Positions 34,753 through 44,707 of a DNA stretch of 64,000 nucleotides are shown one piece after another. The notes below the pieces were generated by a model that was not told where the DNA came from, made no database searches, and was given only the letters and a program-made list of their open reading frames with translations. Position numbers and translations under genes: made by a program. Source of the DNA: Lentisphaeria bacterium (lineage in GTDB: Bacteria; Verrucomicrobiota; Lentisphaeria; Victivallales; Victivallaceae); contig JAFWBQ010000085.1 in assembly GCA_017507125.1 (NCBI GenBank), positions 1 to 64,000 of the forward strand, given 5' to 3'. Position 1 is the stretch's first letter; every line of letters starts with the position of its first letter.

Positions 34753-37700
34753 AAAAATTTTCCTTCTTTATTGTTTTATGCAGTGCTCTTATTCTTTCCG
34801 GAGCTGAATACTTTGTCACCCCGGCAGACTCTTTGCAGAAAGCCTTTGACAAACTCCGCCCCGGTGACATCCTGACCCTGAAAGAGGGCGTTTACCGTCA
34901 GGGCACTGTAAAAGTTTCCGTCAAAGGCACCGCCGCCAAACCCGTCATCATCCGGGGCGAAGAGCGCAGTTCCACAATCATCACAGCGTGGAAGTCCCTT
35001 GACAACGCCGTATGGGAAAAGGTGAAGGATCAGCGTTTTGTTTACCGCACCCCTCTCAAAGAAGAGGTCTATAACGTAAGCGACCTGAAATCGGAGCGTC
35101 TTTTGCTGACAGCCCCGGCGGTTCAGGATATGGAAAAGTTCCGCGGAACATTCCGCTGTGAAAAAGGATTTCTTTACGTCCACACCTTTGACGGAAAGGC
35201 ACCCGGAAAAAGTCTGCGTGCCACAGTGCATTCAGGCTATCTCTTCCTCTTTGAAAGAGCCTCTCATGTAAAAATTGAAAATCTGACCTTCTGCGGTTCA
35301 GCTCACAAAGATCCCCGCTATTCCTCCTGGGCCATCGCCATCAGGTGTATTGGAACATCTGACATAACCGTTGACAACTGCGGATTTTATTACAATTCAG
35401 GCGGCGTCGCTTTTACAGTCAAATCAAAGAACTCCACGGTCAGGAACAGTTTCTTCCACAGGAACGACGCCCCCGGATACGCCGAGGCGGCGCAGCTCTT
35501 TTTCGGCGGTGCCTCCAAAAACAATCTGGCAGAAAACAACATCGTTGTCAATACCGGTGTCCATGGTGTCAGATTTTACTCAGGCGCCATTGATGATACC
35601 GCCCGCAACAACATCATCGTCAATTCGCGGATCGGACTCTATTACAAAGCCACAGCAGGAAAAAGGTTGGCCCAAGGCAATGTTGTGATCGACTCCTCTT
35701 CTGTCAATTACAGCGATCTTCAGGGGGGACGCCCCATCAGGGATATTTCCAACACTTTCGGTTATCCCAGCAGTGTATATGACCCCAACGCGACCAATCT
35801 GATTTTGAAAAAAGAGGAAAAACCGGAGTTCTGCGCCCCGGAATATCTGGACTACCGTCTTCAGCAGGGAGCTGCGGCACTGGGCAAGGGAGCTTTCCCC
35901 AAATGGGAAAAGGTCTTTTATCTTGCATCTTCCGGCAAAGACAGCAATTCAGGGGGCAATGAAAAGAAACCTTTCCGCACCTTTGAAAGAGCTTTGCAGA
36001 CTCTGGCACAGGGAGGAACTCTTTACATAGCTCAGGGGAATTACAATTCTTTCAAAGGGCAGGTCAAAAATGTCACGTTGAGAGGACGGGGCAAAGTCAC
36101 GCTCCGGACTCTTGATCTCTCAGGAGCAGTCAATGTCACCGTTGAAGGTATGGATATCACACACATCAACTTGAAAAACAGCTCTTCTGTCACTTTGAAA
36201 AACTGTTCTGTCAAAACCATTGAAGCAGGAAAGTGCACAAGGATCTTCAACTGCAATTATGAAAAACTCACCGGCAATGCCCGTGTGTTCGACTCTCTGT
36301 GCCGGGGCATCCCGACAGGAGCTTATCCTGAATCTCCCCTGCTGCCCGGCGTAAGAAAGAAATCTTCGGCAGAGCTCCGGGCTCCGGAGGAACTTTCTTT
36401 AACCTTTTACGGTGACAGGGCAACTGTATGCTGGGTGACTCCCGATGTCAGCGCTGACCACTACCGGGTGAAAAATGCCTGGTGGTCTCCCCGCCCCGCC
36501 ACCTCTTATCTTGAATACGGAACCACGCCTCAAATGGGGAAACGTGCTTTTTCAAGCGGAAACATTTTCCACAATATTGAACTCAAAGAGCTGAAACCGG
36601 GCACAAAGTATTACTGCCGCGCCGTTATCCCGGCACACCCTTTTGCCAGAGTCAATGTGGATCCCTGGCGGAAAGCCAATTTTTCCGGCATGGAAATAAG
36701 CGGTTCACGGGATGTCAAGGGAAAAATCGTCACCTTTACAGTGCCTGCGGTCAAAGAGCGCAAAAGCTGCGAATACTTCGTCTCCCCCAAAGGGAGCGAT
36801 ACCAATAACGGCAGCGCCCAAAAACCTTTCCGCTCCATTGCCAAAGCTGCGGCACTGGCGCTCCCCGGAGATACCGTCACACTGCTTCCCGGCATCTATT
36901 ACGAAAGCATCACCCCGCTTCATTCGGGGAGTGTTTCAAAGCCCATCACCTTCCGGGCGGCAAAGACAGGAAGCGTCATTCTTGACGGAGCCAATTTCAT
37001 GCGCCCCGGAGGGATCGTCTGCAAAGACCTCAGTTACATCAGATTCCAGGGATTCATTTTGCGGAATTTCGCCAACAAGCTCTACGCCAACCGGGGCGGA
37101 GCCAACTTCGGCATGGCGCAGCTTTTCCATGCTTCTGATATCGAGATCAGAGATTGTGTCTTCTCTGCCGTGGGAACCTATCAGCACCCGGTCATACTTC
37201 TGGGGTGCGACAGGATAAAAATCGAAAACTGTGTCTTTGCCAAAGGTGTCACCGCCATTGACGGTTCATTCAACGGAAATATTGAAGTCAGACACTGCAC
37301 CTTCTACGTTTCAGAGATCCATAACTTTGCCCTGAGCAGGCAACTTCCCGGCAGCACCCTCACTGTACGGAACAATCTCTTTGTGGCACTGACTCCTGCC
37401 AAAGCACTGAACAAAGTGGAACGTACAGGAATCTCCGGAACAGATTTCAAGGTTGACTTTGATCACAACTGCTGGTACTTTTCCCCCAAGGATAAATACC
37501 GGTACTGCGGCGGCGAAGGGGGAAAAATCAAACTTTCAGGCGTTGCCGGAGTTGCCCGGTTCCGTGCAAAAACCGGCTGGGGAAAAAACGATATTGAAAC
37601 CACCTCCATCCGTTTCAAGGGCCACACCTTTGCAGATCCCTTTGAAAAGGAGTTCGGCAAGATCATCTCAGATCTTGCGTCTGGAAAAATCACACCGACC

Positions 37701-37757
37701 CTTGAATTTTTTGAGTCGGAGTTGTCACATAAATATGGAGCAAAAGCTGTAAAATGA
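34749..37757 (+). CDS. Secreted right-handed beta-helix protein, three-module
   Basis: A signal peptide (about 1-19, ending LILSGAEYF) precedes 980 residues built like the protein at 23139. Beta-helix starts are near residues 20, 390 and 675: [27 protein letters not shown] and [13 protein letters not shown] fibronectin-III/phosphatase-N-like stretch (about 555-660, [14 protein letters not shown]) lies before the third. It is probably secreted to bind or depolymerise a polysaccharide. Translation is coupled to the pseudopilin upstream and the oxidoreductase downstream by 4-bp overlaps. The active site was not located. Confidence 0.8.
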   Translation: MKKFSFFIVLCSALILSGAEYFVTPADSLQKAFDKLRPGDILTLKEGVYRQGTVKVSVKGTAAKPVIIRGEERSSTIITAWKSLDNAVWEKVKDQRFVYRTPLKEEVYNVSDLKSERLLLTAPAVQDMEKFRGTFRCEKGFLYVHTFDGKAPGKSLRATVHSGYLFLFERASHVKIENLTFCGSAHKDPRYSSWAIAIRCIGTSDITVDNCGFYYNSGGVAFTVKSKNSTVRNSFFHRNDAPGYAEAAQLFFGGASKNNLAENNIVVNTGVHGVRFYSGAIDDTARNNIIVNSRIGLYYKATAGKRLAQGNVVIDSSSVNYSDLQGGRPIRDISNTFGYPSSVYDPNATNLILKKEEKPEFCAPEYLDYRLQQGAAALGKGAFPKWEKVFYLASSGKDSNSGGNEKKPFRTFERALQTLAQGGTLYIAQGNYNSFKGQVKNVTLRGRGKVTLRTLDLSGAVNVTVEGMDITHINLKNSSSVTLKNCSVKTIEAGKCTRIFNCNYEKLTGNARVFDSLCRGIPTGAYPESPLLPGVRKKSSAELRAPEELSLTFYGDRATVCWVTPDVSADHYRVKNAWWSPRPATSYLEYGTTPQMGKRAFSSGNIFHNIELKELKPGTKYYCRAVIPAHPFARVNVDPWRKANFSGMEISGSRDVKGKIVTFTVPAVKERKSCEYFVSPKGSDTNNGSAQKPFRSIAKAAALALPGDTVTLLPGIYYESITPLHSGSVSKPITFRAAKTGSVILDGANFMRPGGIVCKDLSYIRFQGFILRNFANKLYANRGGANFGMAQLFHASDIEIRDCVFSAVGTYQHPVILLGCDRIKIENCVFAKGVTAIDGSFNGNIEVRHCTFYVSEIHNFALSRQLPGSTLTVRNNLFVALTPAKALNKVERTGISGTDFKVDFDHNCWYFSPKDKYRYCGGEGGKIKLSGVAGVARFRAKTGWGKNDIETTSIRFKGHTFADPFEKEFGKIISDLASGKITPTLEFFESELSHKYGAKAVK

Positions 37758-38971
37758 AAAAGATCCGCATCGGTGTCATCGGAATGGGCAGCAGAGCCTA
37801 TTCTCTTATATTGCCTCTGATGAGTGAACAGTTCAAAGAGCGTGTTGAGATCACCGCCGTCTATGATCCGGAGCCGCTGAAAAGAGAATTCGCCGCCCGG
37901 ACCGTCAAGAGTGATTCACTGAAACTCTTTGACGATCGGGAGGAGTTCCTCAAAAGCGGACTTGATCTGGTCATGGTATGTACTCCCCAGAGCGGACACG
38001 CCGAAAATACCATCGCCGCCCTTGAAGCCGGGATCGACGTCTTTCTTGAAAAACCCATGGCGCGCACCGCCGCCGAATGTCAGGCGATCATGGATGCCGA
38101 AAAGAAAAGCGGCAAAAATGTTTTCATGGGATTCAATCTGCGCCACCATCCGGTCTGCTGCGAAATCGCCGGCATGGTCAACAGTGAAAAGATCGGACAC
38201 GTCCAGCAGATCATCTGCACCGACTTTTACAACGGCGGTTACAGTTATTTCCGCCGCTGGCACCGTTTGACCCGGAACTCCGGGGGGCTCGCTGTTGAAA
38301 AGGGATGTCACAGCATTGATCAGATCAACCGTTTTGCCAGAAGTGTTCCGGTGCGGGTTTCCGCATTCGGCGGGCTTGACCGCTTTCTGCCTGACAAAGA
38401 GGGAGCCGATTACTGCTCAGAGTGCGGAAAAAAAGAAAGCTGCCCCTACTTCATGGATATGGACAAAGCTGAAGAAAGTACCACTAATGCCACCGGTATC
38501 CCAGCCGTCGTTGTCAACGGCGGACAAAAGCTGGATATGTGCGTTTTCAACTCAGATAAAGACACCTTTGATAACCATACCATTATGATCGAATATGCCA
38601 ACGGATGCCGTGCCGTTCTGGCGGAGTGCTTTACAAGCTCCGTCAAATCCACCAGCGGCAGACAGTTTGTCCTCAACGGCTGGGATGGACAGATCTGGGC
38701 AGAGATGAGCAACCGCAGGATCCGTTTTTATCCCAATGCCCCCTCTCAAGGCAAGATGGAGCCTGAAGAGATAAACATCCCCCCTGCCCCCGGCAACCAC
38801 GGCGGCGCCGACAATCTGATGCTTGAATATGTCATCAGCTGTCTGGAAACAGGGAAAAAGAACACTGAAATGCTCACCCTTGACGGCTATTACTCCGTCG
38901 CCGTCGCCGAAGCGGCAGAGATCGCCGTTCTTGAAAAGCGCATCGTCGAGCTCACTCCGCCGCAGTTGTAA
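37754..38971 (+). CDS. Gfo/Idh/MocA family oxidoreductase
   Basis: The 405-residue NAD(P)-dependent enzyme has the Rossmann start IRIGVIGMGSRAYSLILP, the family motif VFLEKPMARTAAEC with catalytic Lys, and GCHSIDQINRF. Cys residues at about 220-236 (ADYCSECGKKESCPYF) form a possible metal site not usual in the family. It likely oxidises a sugar or inositol liberated by the operon's hydrolases. It ends the operon that starts at 31480, and a terminator follows. Confidence 0.87.
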   Translation: MKKIRIGVIGMGSRAYSLILPLMSEQFKERVEITAVYDPEPLKREFAARTVKSDSLKLFDDREEFLKSGLDLVMVCTPQSGHAENTIAALEAGIDVFLEKPMARTAAECQAIMDAEKKSGKNVFMGFNLRHHPVCCEIAGMVNSEKIGHVQQIICTDFYNGGYSYFRRWHRLTRNSGGLAVEKGCHSIDQINRFARSVPVRVSAFGGLDRFLPDKEGADYCSECGKKESCPYFMDMDKAEESTTNATGIPAVVVNGGQKLDMCVFNSDKDTFDNHTIMIEYANGCRAVLAECFTSSVKSTSGRQFVLNGWDGQIWAEMSNRRIRFYPNAPSQGKMEPEEINIPPAPGNHGGADNLMLEYVISCLETGKKNTEMLTLDGYYSVAVAEAAEIAVLEKRIVELTPPQL

Positions 38972-38993
38972 AAACCGCCTCTGTCAGAAAGAG

Positions 38994-39033
38994 AAGGGAG
39001 GGATAAAAAAAATGTCCCTCCCTTGCTTTTGTT
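38994..39033 (+). terminator. Intrinsic terminator of the glycan-locus operon
   Basis: AAGGGAGGGA (38994-39003) pairs perfectly with TCCCTCCCTT (39015-39024), followed by GCTTTTGTT. The -35 of the next promoter overlaps its end. Confidence 0.8.
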
Positions 39034-39051
39034 CTGTTTCAGGTGTATATT
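39023..39051 (+). promoter_or_regulatory. Promoter of the M29 aminopeptidase gene
   Basis: TTGCTT (39023-39028) and TATATT (39046-39051) are 17 bp apart, with AGGTG directly before the -10. It overlaps the terminator upstream. Confidence 0.6.
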
Positions 39052-39084
39052 ACCTGCAATCAGAAAGAATAAAGGAAAAAAATT

Positions 39085-40314
39085 ATGAAATCCCTCAGCA
39101 TACAGCTTGAAGCATACGCCGATTTGATCGTTCAAATGGGAGTCAATCCCGATAAAGGGCAGGAGGTTCTGGTCATCGCCGGAGTGGATCAACCTGATTT
39201 TGTCCGTATGGTGGTGAGAAAACTTTATGAAAAAGGCGCCGCCAAAGTCGTGGTCAGCTGGGAGGATATGCCTCTTGCAAAATTGGATCAGCTCCACAGA
39301 AGTGAAGAATCCCTTTCCTCCCTCGCCGACTGGGAGCTTGCCAAGTGGAAGTGGCGCGCAGAGTCGCTGCCCGCTTTGCTCTGGTTGGACTCCGATGATC
39401 CCGACGGCATGGATGGCATCGATCAGGGAAAACGCGCCCGGAGTCAGGCAGCACGATTCCCTCTGATAAAACCATTTCGCGAAGCCATGGAAAACCGCCA
39501 CCAATGGTGTATTGCCGGTGTCCCCGGCATTCCGTGGGCAAAGAAGGTCTTCCCCGGACTCCCGGAAGAAGAGGCTGTGGAGAAACTCTGGCTCGCCATC
39601 TTAAAGGCTTCCCGCGCTCTGGGCGACCCCATCTCCAACTGGCAGGAACACAACAAAACTGTCCATGAAAGAGCGGCGAAACTCAATGCCTTCCACTTCA
39701 CAGCACTGGAATACCGCACTCCCGACGGAACCGATTTCCGTGTGGGACTCATGGAACAGGGAATTTTCGCAGGCGGCAGTGAAACCGACCTGAGCGGGCG
39801 GGTTTTCAACCCCAACATCCCCTCTGAAGAGATCTTCACCTCCCCGAAAAAGGGCGAAGCGGAAGGTCTGGTGGTCAGCACCAAGCCCCTCTCATGGCAG
39901 GGCTCTCTCATCGAAAACTTTTCCATCCGCTTTGAAAATGGCAAGGCCGTTGAGGTCCGTGCTGAAAAGGGACAGGAGGCTTTGGAAAAGATGATCGCCA
40001 TGGATGAAAACGCCCCCTATCTGGGAGAATGTGCTCTCATTGATCACCGTTCCCCCATCAGCGAAATGGGGATCCTTTTTTACAACACACTCTACGATGA
40101 AAATGCAAGCTGCCATCTGGCACTGGGACGGGGATTTGACGTCTGCGTTGCCAATTACGAAAAATACTCCCGCGAAGAGCTTAAAAACATGGGCGTCAAT
40201 GACAGCATGATCCATGTTGACTTCATGATCGGCAGCGCCGACCTTGATATTGACGGCATCACCGCTTCCGGTGAAAAAGTACCAGTGTTCCGCAAAGGCA
40301 GCTGGGTCTTCTGA
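39085..40314 (+). CDS. M29-family metallo-aminopeptidase
   Basis: The 409-residue protein matches thermophilic-type aminopeptidases (AmpS/PepS group). Metal-site motifs appear in order: NIPSEEIFTSP, ENAPYLGECALID, LFYNTLYDENASCHLALG, and NDSMIHVDFMIGS with the last His and Asp. It releases N-terminal residues from peptides in the cytoplasm. AAAGGA 9 bases before ATG supports the start. It is monocistronic between two hairpins. Confidence 0.92.
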   Translation: MKSLSIQLEAYADLIVQMGVNPDKGQEVLVIAGVDQPDFVRMVVRKLYEKGAAKVVVSWEDMPLAKLDQLHRSEESLSSLADWELAKWKWRAESLPALLWLDSDDPDGMDGIDQGKRARSQAARFPLIKPFREAMENRHQWCIAGVPGIPWAKKVFPGLPEEEAVEKLWLAILKASRALGDPISNWQEHNKTVHERAAKLNAFHFTALEYRTPDGTDFRVGLMEQGIFAGGSETDLSGRVFNPNIPSEEIFTSPKKGEAEGLVVSTKPLSWQGSLIENFSIRFENGKAVEVRAEKGQEALEKMIAMDENAPYLGECALIDHRSPISEMGILFYNTLYDENASCHLALGRGFDVCVANYEKYSREELKNMGVNDSMIHVDFMIGSADLDIDGITASGEKVPVFRKGSWVF

Positions 40315-40390
40315 TCTGACTCAGTACTCTTCCTTACAGGAACCCAATAAGCTCTCTTTGTGCCGCAGAAAAACTGCCCTTTAAAGCAAC

Positions 40391-40419
40391 GTCACCCCGG
40401 AAAAAATTCCCGGGGTGAC
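40391..40419. terminator. Perfect hairpin between convergent genes
   Basis: GTCACCCCGG (40391-40400) pairs perfectly with CCGGGGTGAC (40410-40419) around a 9-base A-rich loop. It lies between the aminopeptidase and trxB stops. There is no clear T-run, so it may stop transcription inefficiently or protect 3' ends. Confidence 0.55.
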
Positions 40420-40437
40420 ATCAAATTGCAGGAGATA

Positions 40438-41352
40438 TTACTTTTCAATGCTTTCCACGAAACGGCAGGCATTCATGGCGGCGACGGCTCCGTCTCCTGT
40501 TGCTGTGACCACCTGGCGCACTTTTTTGGTACGGCAGTCACCGGCGGCATAGACTCCCGGTGTGGAGGTCACGGTGGATTCGTCGGCAATAATGAATCCC
40601 TGTTCATCCAGCTTGCAGAGAGTTTCAAAGGGTTTGTTGTCGGGCTGCTGACCGATGGCGACAAAAATACCATCCACTTTGAAGCGGTAGGCTTTATCAT
40701 GCTCCAGATCCCGGAGCATAATGGATGAAAGCTGTTCATCCCCCTCAAGTTCCTCAACAACAGTGTTGAAGATGAACTCAACATTCTTTTTGCCTTTGAG
40801 GATCTCGATGAGCTTTTTCTCCCCGGTACAGAATGCCAGATTCTGGATGATGGTCACTTTGGAACACTGATCCGCCATCAGCACGGCATCCTGCAATGCG
40901 GTATTGCCGCCGCCTATTACAGCAATGGCGCGGTCTTTGTAAAAGGCGCCGTCGCAGAGGGCACAGTAAGAAACTCCGTTGCCGGTAAATTCATCTTCCC
41001 TTGCCAATCCCAGCTGTCTGTGGCGGCTGCCGGAGGCGATAATGACGGATTTTGCCTGATATTGCCCATGTTCGCACTGCACGATCTTGTAAGAGCCGGG
41101 ATTTTTGACGCCGACAACAGTATCAAGTTCGATCTCTGCGCCCAGATTGAGAGCCTGATCCACCAGTTTTTCCCCCAGTTCGCCACCGGAGATCTCATTG
41201 AATCCGGGATAATTTTCAACTTTCGGAGAGTAGGTTATCTGCCCGCCGAAACTCTCTTTCTCAAGCACCAGCACACTTTTGTTGGCGCGGAGCGCATAGA
41301 TCGCAGCAGTCAGTCCGGCAGGACCGGCACCGATAATAACAATATCGTGCAT
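40438..41352 (-). CDS. trxB: Thioredoxin reductase
   Basis: TrxB transfers electrons from NADPH via FAD to thioredoxin-like proteins. The 304-residue enzyme has the FAD site IIGAGPAGLTAAIYA, the redox pair in SYCALCDGA, the NADPH site VIGGGNTALQDA and the FAD end GVYAAGDCRTKKVRQVVTATGDGAVAA. AAAGGA precedes the start at 10 bases. It lies downstream of nrdD in the same direction but behind a strong hairpin, so it is partly separate. A role in reducing the redoxin domain of NrdD is inferred. Confidence 0.95.
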   Translation of the reverse strand: MHDIVIIGAGPAGLTAAIYALRANKSVLVLEKESFGGQITYSPKVENYPGFNEISGGELGEKLVDQALNLGAEIELDTVVGVKNPGSYKIVQCEHGQYQAKSVIIASGSRHRQLGLAREDEFTGNGVSYCALCDGAFYKDRAIAVIGGGNTALQDAVLMADQCSKVTIIQNLAFCTGEKKLIEILKGKKNVEFIFNTVVEELEGDEQLSSIMLRDLEHDKAYRFKVDGIFVAIGQQPDNKPFETLCKLDEQGFIIADESTVTSTPGVYAAGDCRTKKVRQVVTATGDGAVAAMNACRFVESIEK

Positions 41353-41374
41353 AGCAGAAGGTTCCTTTCGTATT

Positions 41375-41417
41375 GAAAAGGACTCCGGAAAAAGGAGTTT
41401 ATCCTCTTTTCCGGAGT
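41375..41417 (-). terminator. Terminator or attenuating hairpin after nrdD
   Basis: ACTCCGGAAAA (41382-41392) pairs perfectly with TTTTCCGGAGT (41407-41417). On the minus strand it is followed by CCTTTTC. It should reduce readthrough from nrdD into trxB. Confidence 0.7.
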
Positions 41418-41433
41418 TGGTATTTCATTGTTT

Positions 41434-43875
41434 TCAGATCACCTGGATCACACTGTTTTCCGCGCCGCTTTGTTCATCAATAAAACGGCGGATGTTGGAA
41501 ACGTTGACCACCTTGTCAAAGTTGTCCCCTCTCACCACCACCAGCGTGGGAGCCTGACGGACGCCGTATTTGCGGGTCAATTCAGGGATTTCATCGGCGA
41601 TGACCGTTTCATAGATCATTCCGCCCCGGTCCAGGAATGTCTTTGCCATGCGGCAGTTGGGACAGGTCCGGGTCGTGAAGAGGATCAGGGAGTCATAGCT
41701 GTTTTCCAGAGGAGTGCTCTCTTCAAAAAGCATGGCCTCGCCGGAAACAGGAGCGTTCTTTTCAGCTTCAGCGCTGACAGGAGCTCCGAAACGGCGCTTC
41801 ATGGCTGCCGGAGCATCATAGACTCTGCGATCCTTGTACTCCTGAGCCTTGCCGTCGTTCCAGTTCTGAACCGGCCGGTAGTAGCCGGTGATACGGCTGT
41901 AAACCTCGGTTTTTTCACTGCATGAAGGACACTTGAAGGCTTCACCTGCAATATATCCGTGGTTGCGGCAGACAGAATAGGTGGGAGACAAAGTGTAATA
42001 GGGCAGCTTGTAGTTCTCGGCGATCTTCCGGACCAGAGCGGCGGCCGCCTGCCAATCGGGAAGTTTTTCCCCCAGGAAGGCGTGGAAAACAGTTCCTGAG
42101 GTGTAGAGGGTCTGCAGCTCATCCTGAATGTCAAGAGCCGCAAAAATATCATCGGTGTAGCCCACAGGCAGATGGGAACTGTTGGTGTAGTAAGGCGTTC
42201 CGCAGTCTCCGGCGGCGGCGATGATGTCGGCGAAGCGCTTCTTGTCGTGCTTGGCAAGACGGTAGCTGGTGGATTCAGCAGGTGTCGCTTCGAGGTTGTA
42301 AAGGTCACCATACATTTCCTGATAGTCAGAGAGACGCTCACGCATGTGGTTGAGAACATCTTTGGTAAACTTCTGAGCAGCAGCGCTGGTCAGATCGGCA
42401 CGGAGCCAGCGGGCATTGAGACAGGCTTCGTTCATACCCACAAGACCAATGGTGGAGAAGTGGTTGTCAAACTTGCCGAGATACCGTTTGGTATAAGGAT
42501 ACAACCCCTCGTCCAACAATTTGGAGATCACATCGCGTTTGATCTTCAAAGATCTTGCAGAAATATCCATCATGTGGTCAAGACGCTCATAGAACTCCGC
42601 CTCATTCTCTGAGAGATAGGCGATACGGGGCATGTTGATGGTCACAACACCGATGGAACCGGTGCTTTCGCCGCTGCCGAAGAAACCGCCGGATTTCTTT
42701 CTGAGTTCCCGCAGATCCAGACGCAGGCGGCAGCACATGGAACGGATATCGCTGGGCTCCATGTCGCTGTTCACGTAGTTTGAGAAGTAGGGCGTGCCGT
42801 ACTTTGAAGTCATCTCAAAGAGCAGCTTGTTGTTCTCTGATTCTGACCAGTCAAAATCAGAGGTGATGGAGTAGGTGGGAATGGGGTACTGGAATCCGCG
42901 TCCCTGAGCGTCGCCTTCGATCATGGTCTCGATGAAAGCGCGGTTGACCATATCCATCTCTTTTTTACAGTCTTTATACTTGAAGTCCATTTCTTTACCG
43001 CCCACAATACAGTTGAGTTCGGCAAGATCCGGGGGAACAGTCCAGTCAAGGGTGATGTTGCTGAAGGGAGCCTGAGTACCCCAGCGCGAAGGAGTATTCA
43101 CGCCGAAAATAAAAGATTCAATGCACTTTTTGACCTGTCCGTAGGTCAAATTGTCAACCTTGACAAAGGGAGCAAGATAGGTGTCAAAAGAGGAAAACGC
43201 CTGAGCACCTGCCCATTCATTCTGCATGATACCGAGAAAGTTCACCATCTGGTTGCACAAAGTGGCAAGATGAGAAGCAGGAGCAGAGGTGATCTTGCCG
43301 GGAACGCCACCCAAGCCTTCTTTGATGAGCTGTTTGAGAGACCATCCGGCACAGTATCCGGTCAGCATGGAAAGGTCATGCAGATGGATATCGGCGTTGC
43401 GGTGGGCGTTGGCGATCTCATCATCGTAAACTTCAGAAAGCCAGTAGTTGGCAGTGATGGCACCGGAGTTTGAAAGGATCAGACCACCCACAGAGTAGGT
43501 CACAGTGGAGTTCTCTTTGACGCGCCAGTCGTTGATTTTCACATAGTCATCAACGGCCTTTTTGAAGTCCAGAATGGTGGATTCGGCGTTGCGGAGTTTC
43601 TCGCGCTGGCGGCGGTAAAGAATGTAGGCTTTGGCAACATCGCCGTATCCGGCCTGGACAAGAACGGACTCCACACTGTCCTGGATATCTTCAACAGCCA
43701 CCAGACCTTCTTTGATCTTGGGTTCAAAGTCGGCAGTGACCTTCAGTGCAAGAAAGTCAATGATAGACTGGTTGAACTGTTTTTCCTGTGCTTCGAATGC
43801 CATCTTGATGGCATCACAGATCTTGGCAAGATTGAAATCAACATTCTTGCCGTTCCGTTTCTGGACCTGATACAT
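41434..43875 (-). CDS. nrdD: Anaerobic ribonucleoside-triphosphate reductase with C-terminal redoxin
   Basis: Class III RNR makes dNTPs without oxygen using a glycyl radical. The 813-residue protein has an ATP-cone (about 1-95, VQKRNGKNVDFNLAKICDAI), the catalytic barrel, a Cys/His zinc region (SVCRNHGYIAGEAFKCPSC) and the radical site RITGYY with Gly near 664. After a linker, residues 728-813 form a glutaredoxin/thioredoxin-like domain with CPNC (about 738-741) and cis-Pro QAPTLV. Usual NrdD ends soon after the glycyl loop, so this is a fusion that should supply electrons directly. AAAAGGGAG supports the start. It follows nrdG by 79 bp. Confidence 0.95.
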   Translation of the reverse strand: MYQVQKRNGKNVDFNLAKICDAIKMAFEAQEKQFNQSIIDFLALKVTADFEPKIKEGLVAVEDIQDSVESVLVQAGYGDVAKAYILYRRQREKLRNAESTILDFKKAVDDYVKINDWRVKENSTVTYSVGGLILSNSGAITANYWLSEVYDDEIANAHRNADIHLHDLSMLTGYCAGWSLKQLIKEGLGGVPGKITSAPASHLATLCNQMVNFLGIMQNEWAGAQAFSSFDTYLAPFVKVDNLTYGQVKKCIESFIFGVNTPSRWGTQAPFSNITLDWTVPPDLAELNCIVGGKEMDFKYKDCKKEMDMVNRAFIETMIEGDAQGRGFQYPIPTYSITSDFDWSESENNKLLFEMTSKYGTPYFSNYVNSDMEPSDIRSMCCRLRLDLRELRKKSGGFFGSGESTGSIGVVTINMPRIAYLSENEAEFYERLDHMMDISARSLKIKRDVISKLLDEGLYPYTKRYLGKFDNHFSTIGLVGMNEACLNARWLRADLTSAAAQKFTKDVLNHMRERLSDYQEMYGDLYNLEATPAESTSYRLAKHDKKRFADIIAAAGDCGTPYYTNSSHLPVGYTDDIFAALDIQDELQTLYTSGTVFHAFLGEKLPDWQAAAALVRKIAENYKLPYYTLSPTYSVCRNHGYIAGEAFKCPSCSEKTEVYSRITGYYRPVQNWNDGKAQEYKDRRVYDAPAAMKRRFGAPVSAEAEKNAPVSGEAMLFEESTPLENSYDSLILFTTRTCPNCRMAKTFLDRGGMIYETVIADEIPELTRKYGVRQAPTLVVVRGDNFDKVVNVSNIRRFIDEQSGAENSVIQVI

Positions 43876-43954
43876 CGTTTTGCTCCCTTTTCTTCTTTTT
43901 TAGACTTTTCAACACAATGATACTCTATAACGAACAATCAAAAACAATGATTTT

Positions 43955-44680
43955 TCAAAGATCAACGCCGCGAAGTTCCGCAGAAGGAACATGGATCCGG
44001 GCGAGCTTCAGCATCTCCTGAAGCTTTTCTTTCCCTGCCCCTGAGAAGGAGGACCAGGGGGAAAGCAGATCATCACTCTCAGTGAAGTTCTGCAAAAAAT
44101 ATCTTTTGGCTCCGGCGATCACACATGCGGCAGCTTCAATGTCAGCTGCCGTGTGGAGCTCATCCACCACCGTGGTGCGGAACTCATAATCGACCTTGCC
44201 TTCAAGCAATATCCTGATACTCTGCGCCACTTTTTCAGTCATACCGGGTCTGCCGCAGAGCTTTTCATAGCATTCAAAGGAGCTTTTCACATCCATCGCC
44301 ACATAATCAACGCTCCCGGAGCTGATGATTTTTTGCAGAGTTTCCGGAAAAGAACCGTTGGTATCCAGCTTAACGGCATATCCCATGCTTTTGATCTTTT
44401 CAAGCAGCTCTGCAGTTCCCGGGTGCAGCAGCGGCTCCCCACCTGTGACTGCGACGCCGTCAAGAAGTTTTTTACGGCGTTCCAGAAAGGAGAGAAGTTC
44501 ACCGGCACTCAGCTCCATATCTTCCTCGCTCCCCCTGACCAGGGAAGCATTGTGGCAGAAGGGACAGCGGAAATTGCATCCGCAGGTAAATACGGTGCAA
44601 GCGACCTTGCCGGGAAAATCCAGCAATGTCATCTTCCGTAACCCGAAACGCATTTTTTCCATCTTCTTCCGCCCCTGCAT
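43955..44680 (-). CDS. nrdG: Anaerobic RNR activating radical-SAM enzyme
   Basis: NrdG creates the glycyl radical on NrdD by cleaving SAM. The protein has up to 241 residues; ATG 44680 and ATG 44662 (MEKMRFGLRKMTLLDFPG) are both possible, the latter with GGCGGAAG just upstream. The iron-sulfur motif is CGCNFRCPFCHN (CxxxCxxC). GGEPLLHPG and KLDTNGSFP match the SAM-binding strands. It belongs to the longer NrdG2-type group. It leads the nrd operon, behind tandem NrdR-box-like sites. Confidence 0.9.
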   Translation of the reverse strand: MQGRKKMEKMRFGLRKMTLLDFPGKVACTVFTCGCNFRCPFCHNASLVRGSEEDMELSAGELLSFLERRKKLLDGVAVTGGEPLLHPGTAELLEKIKSMGYAVKLDTNGSFPETLQKIISSGSVDYVAMDVKSSFECYEKLCGRPGMTEKVAQSIRILLEGKVDYEFRTTVVDELHTAADIEAAACVIAGAKRYFLQNFTESDDLLSPWSSFSGAGKEKLQEMLKLARIHVPSAELRGVDL

Positions 44681-44707
44681 AATTATGTCAAGAAATTTCC
44701 GTAAGAG

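Noticed and set aside
43912-43927. A third NrdR box before nrdD
   Set aside because: ACACAATGATACTCTA matches only one half of the consensus and has no partner box at the right spacing.
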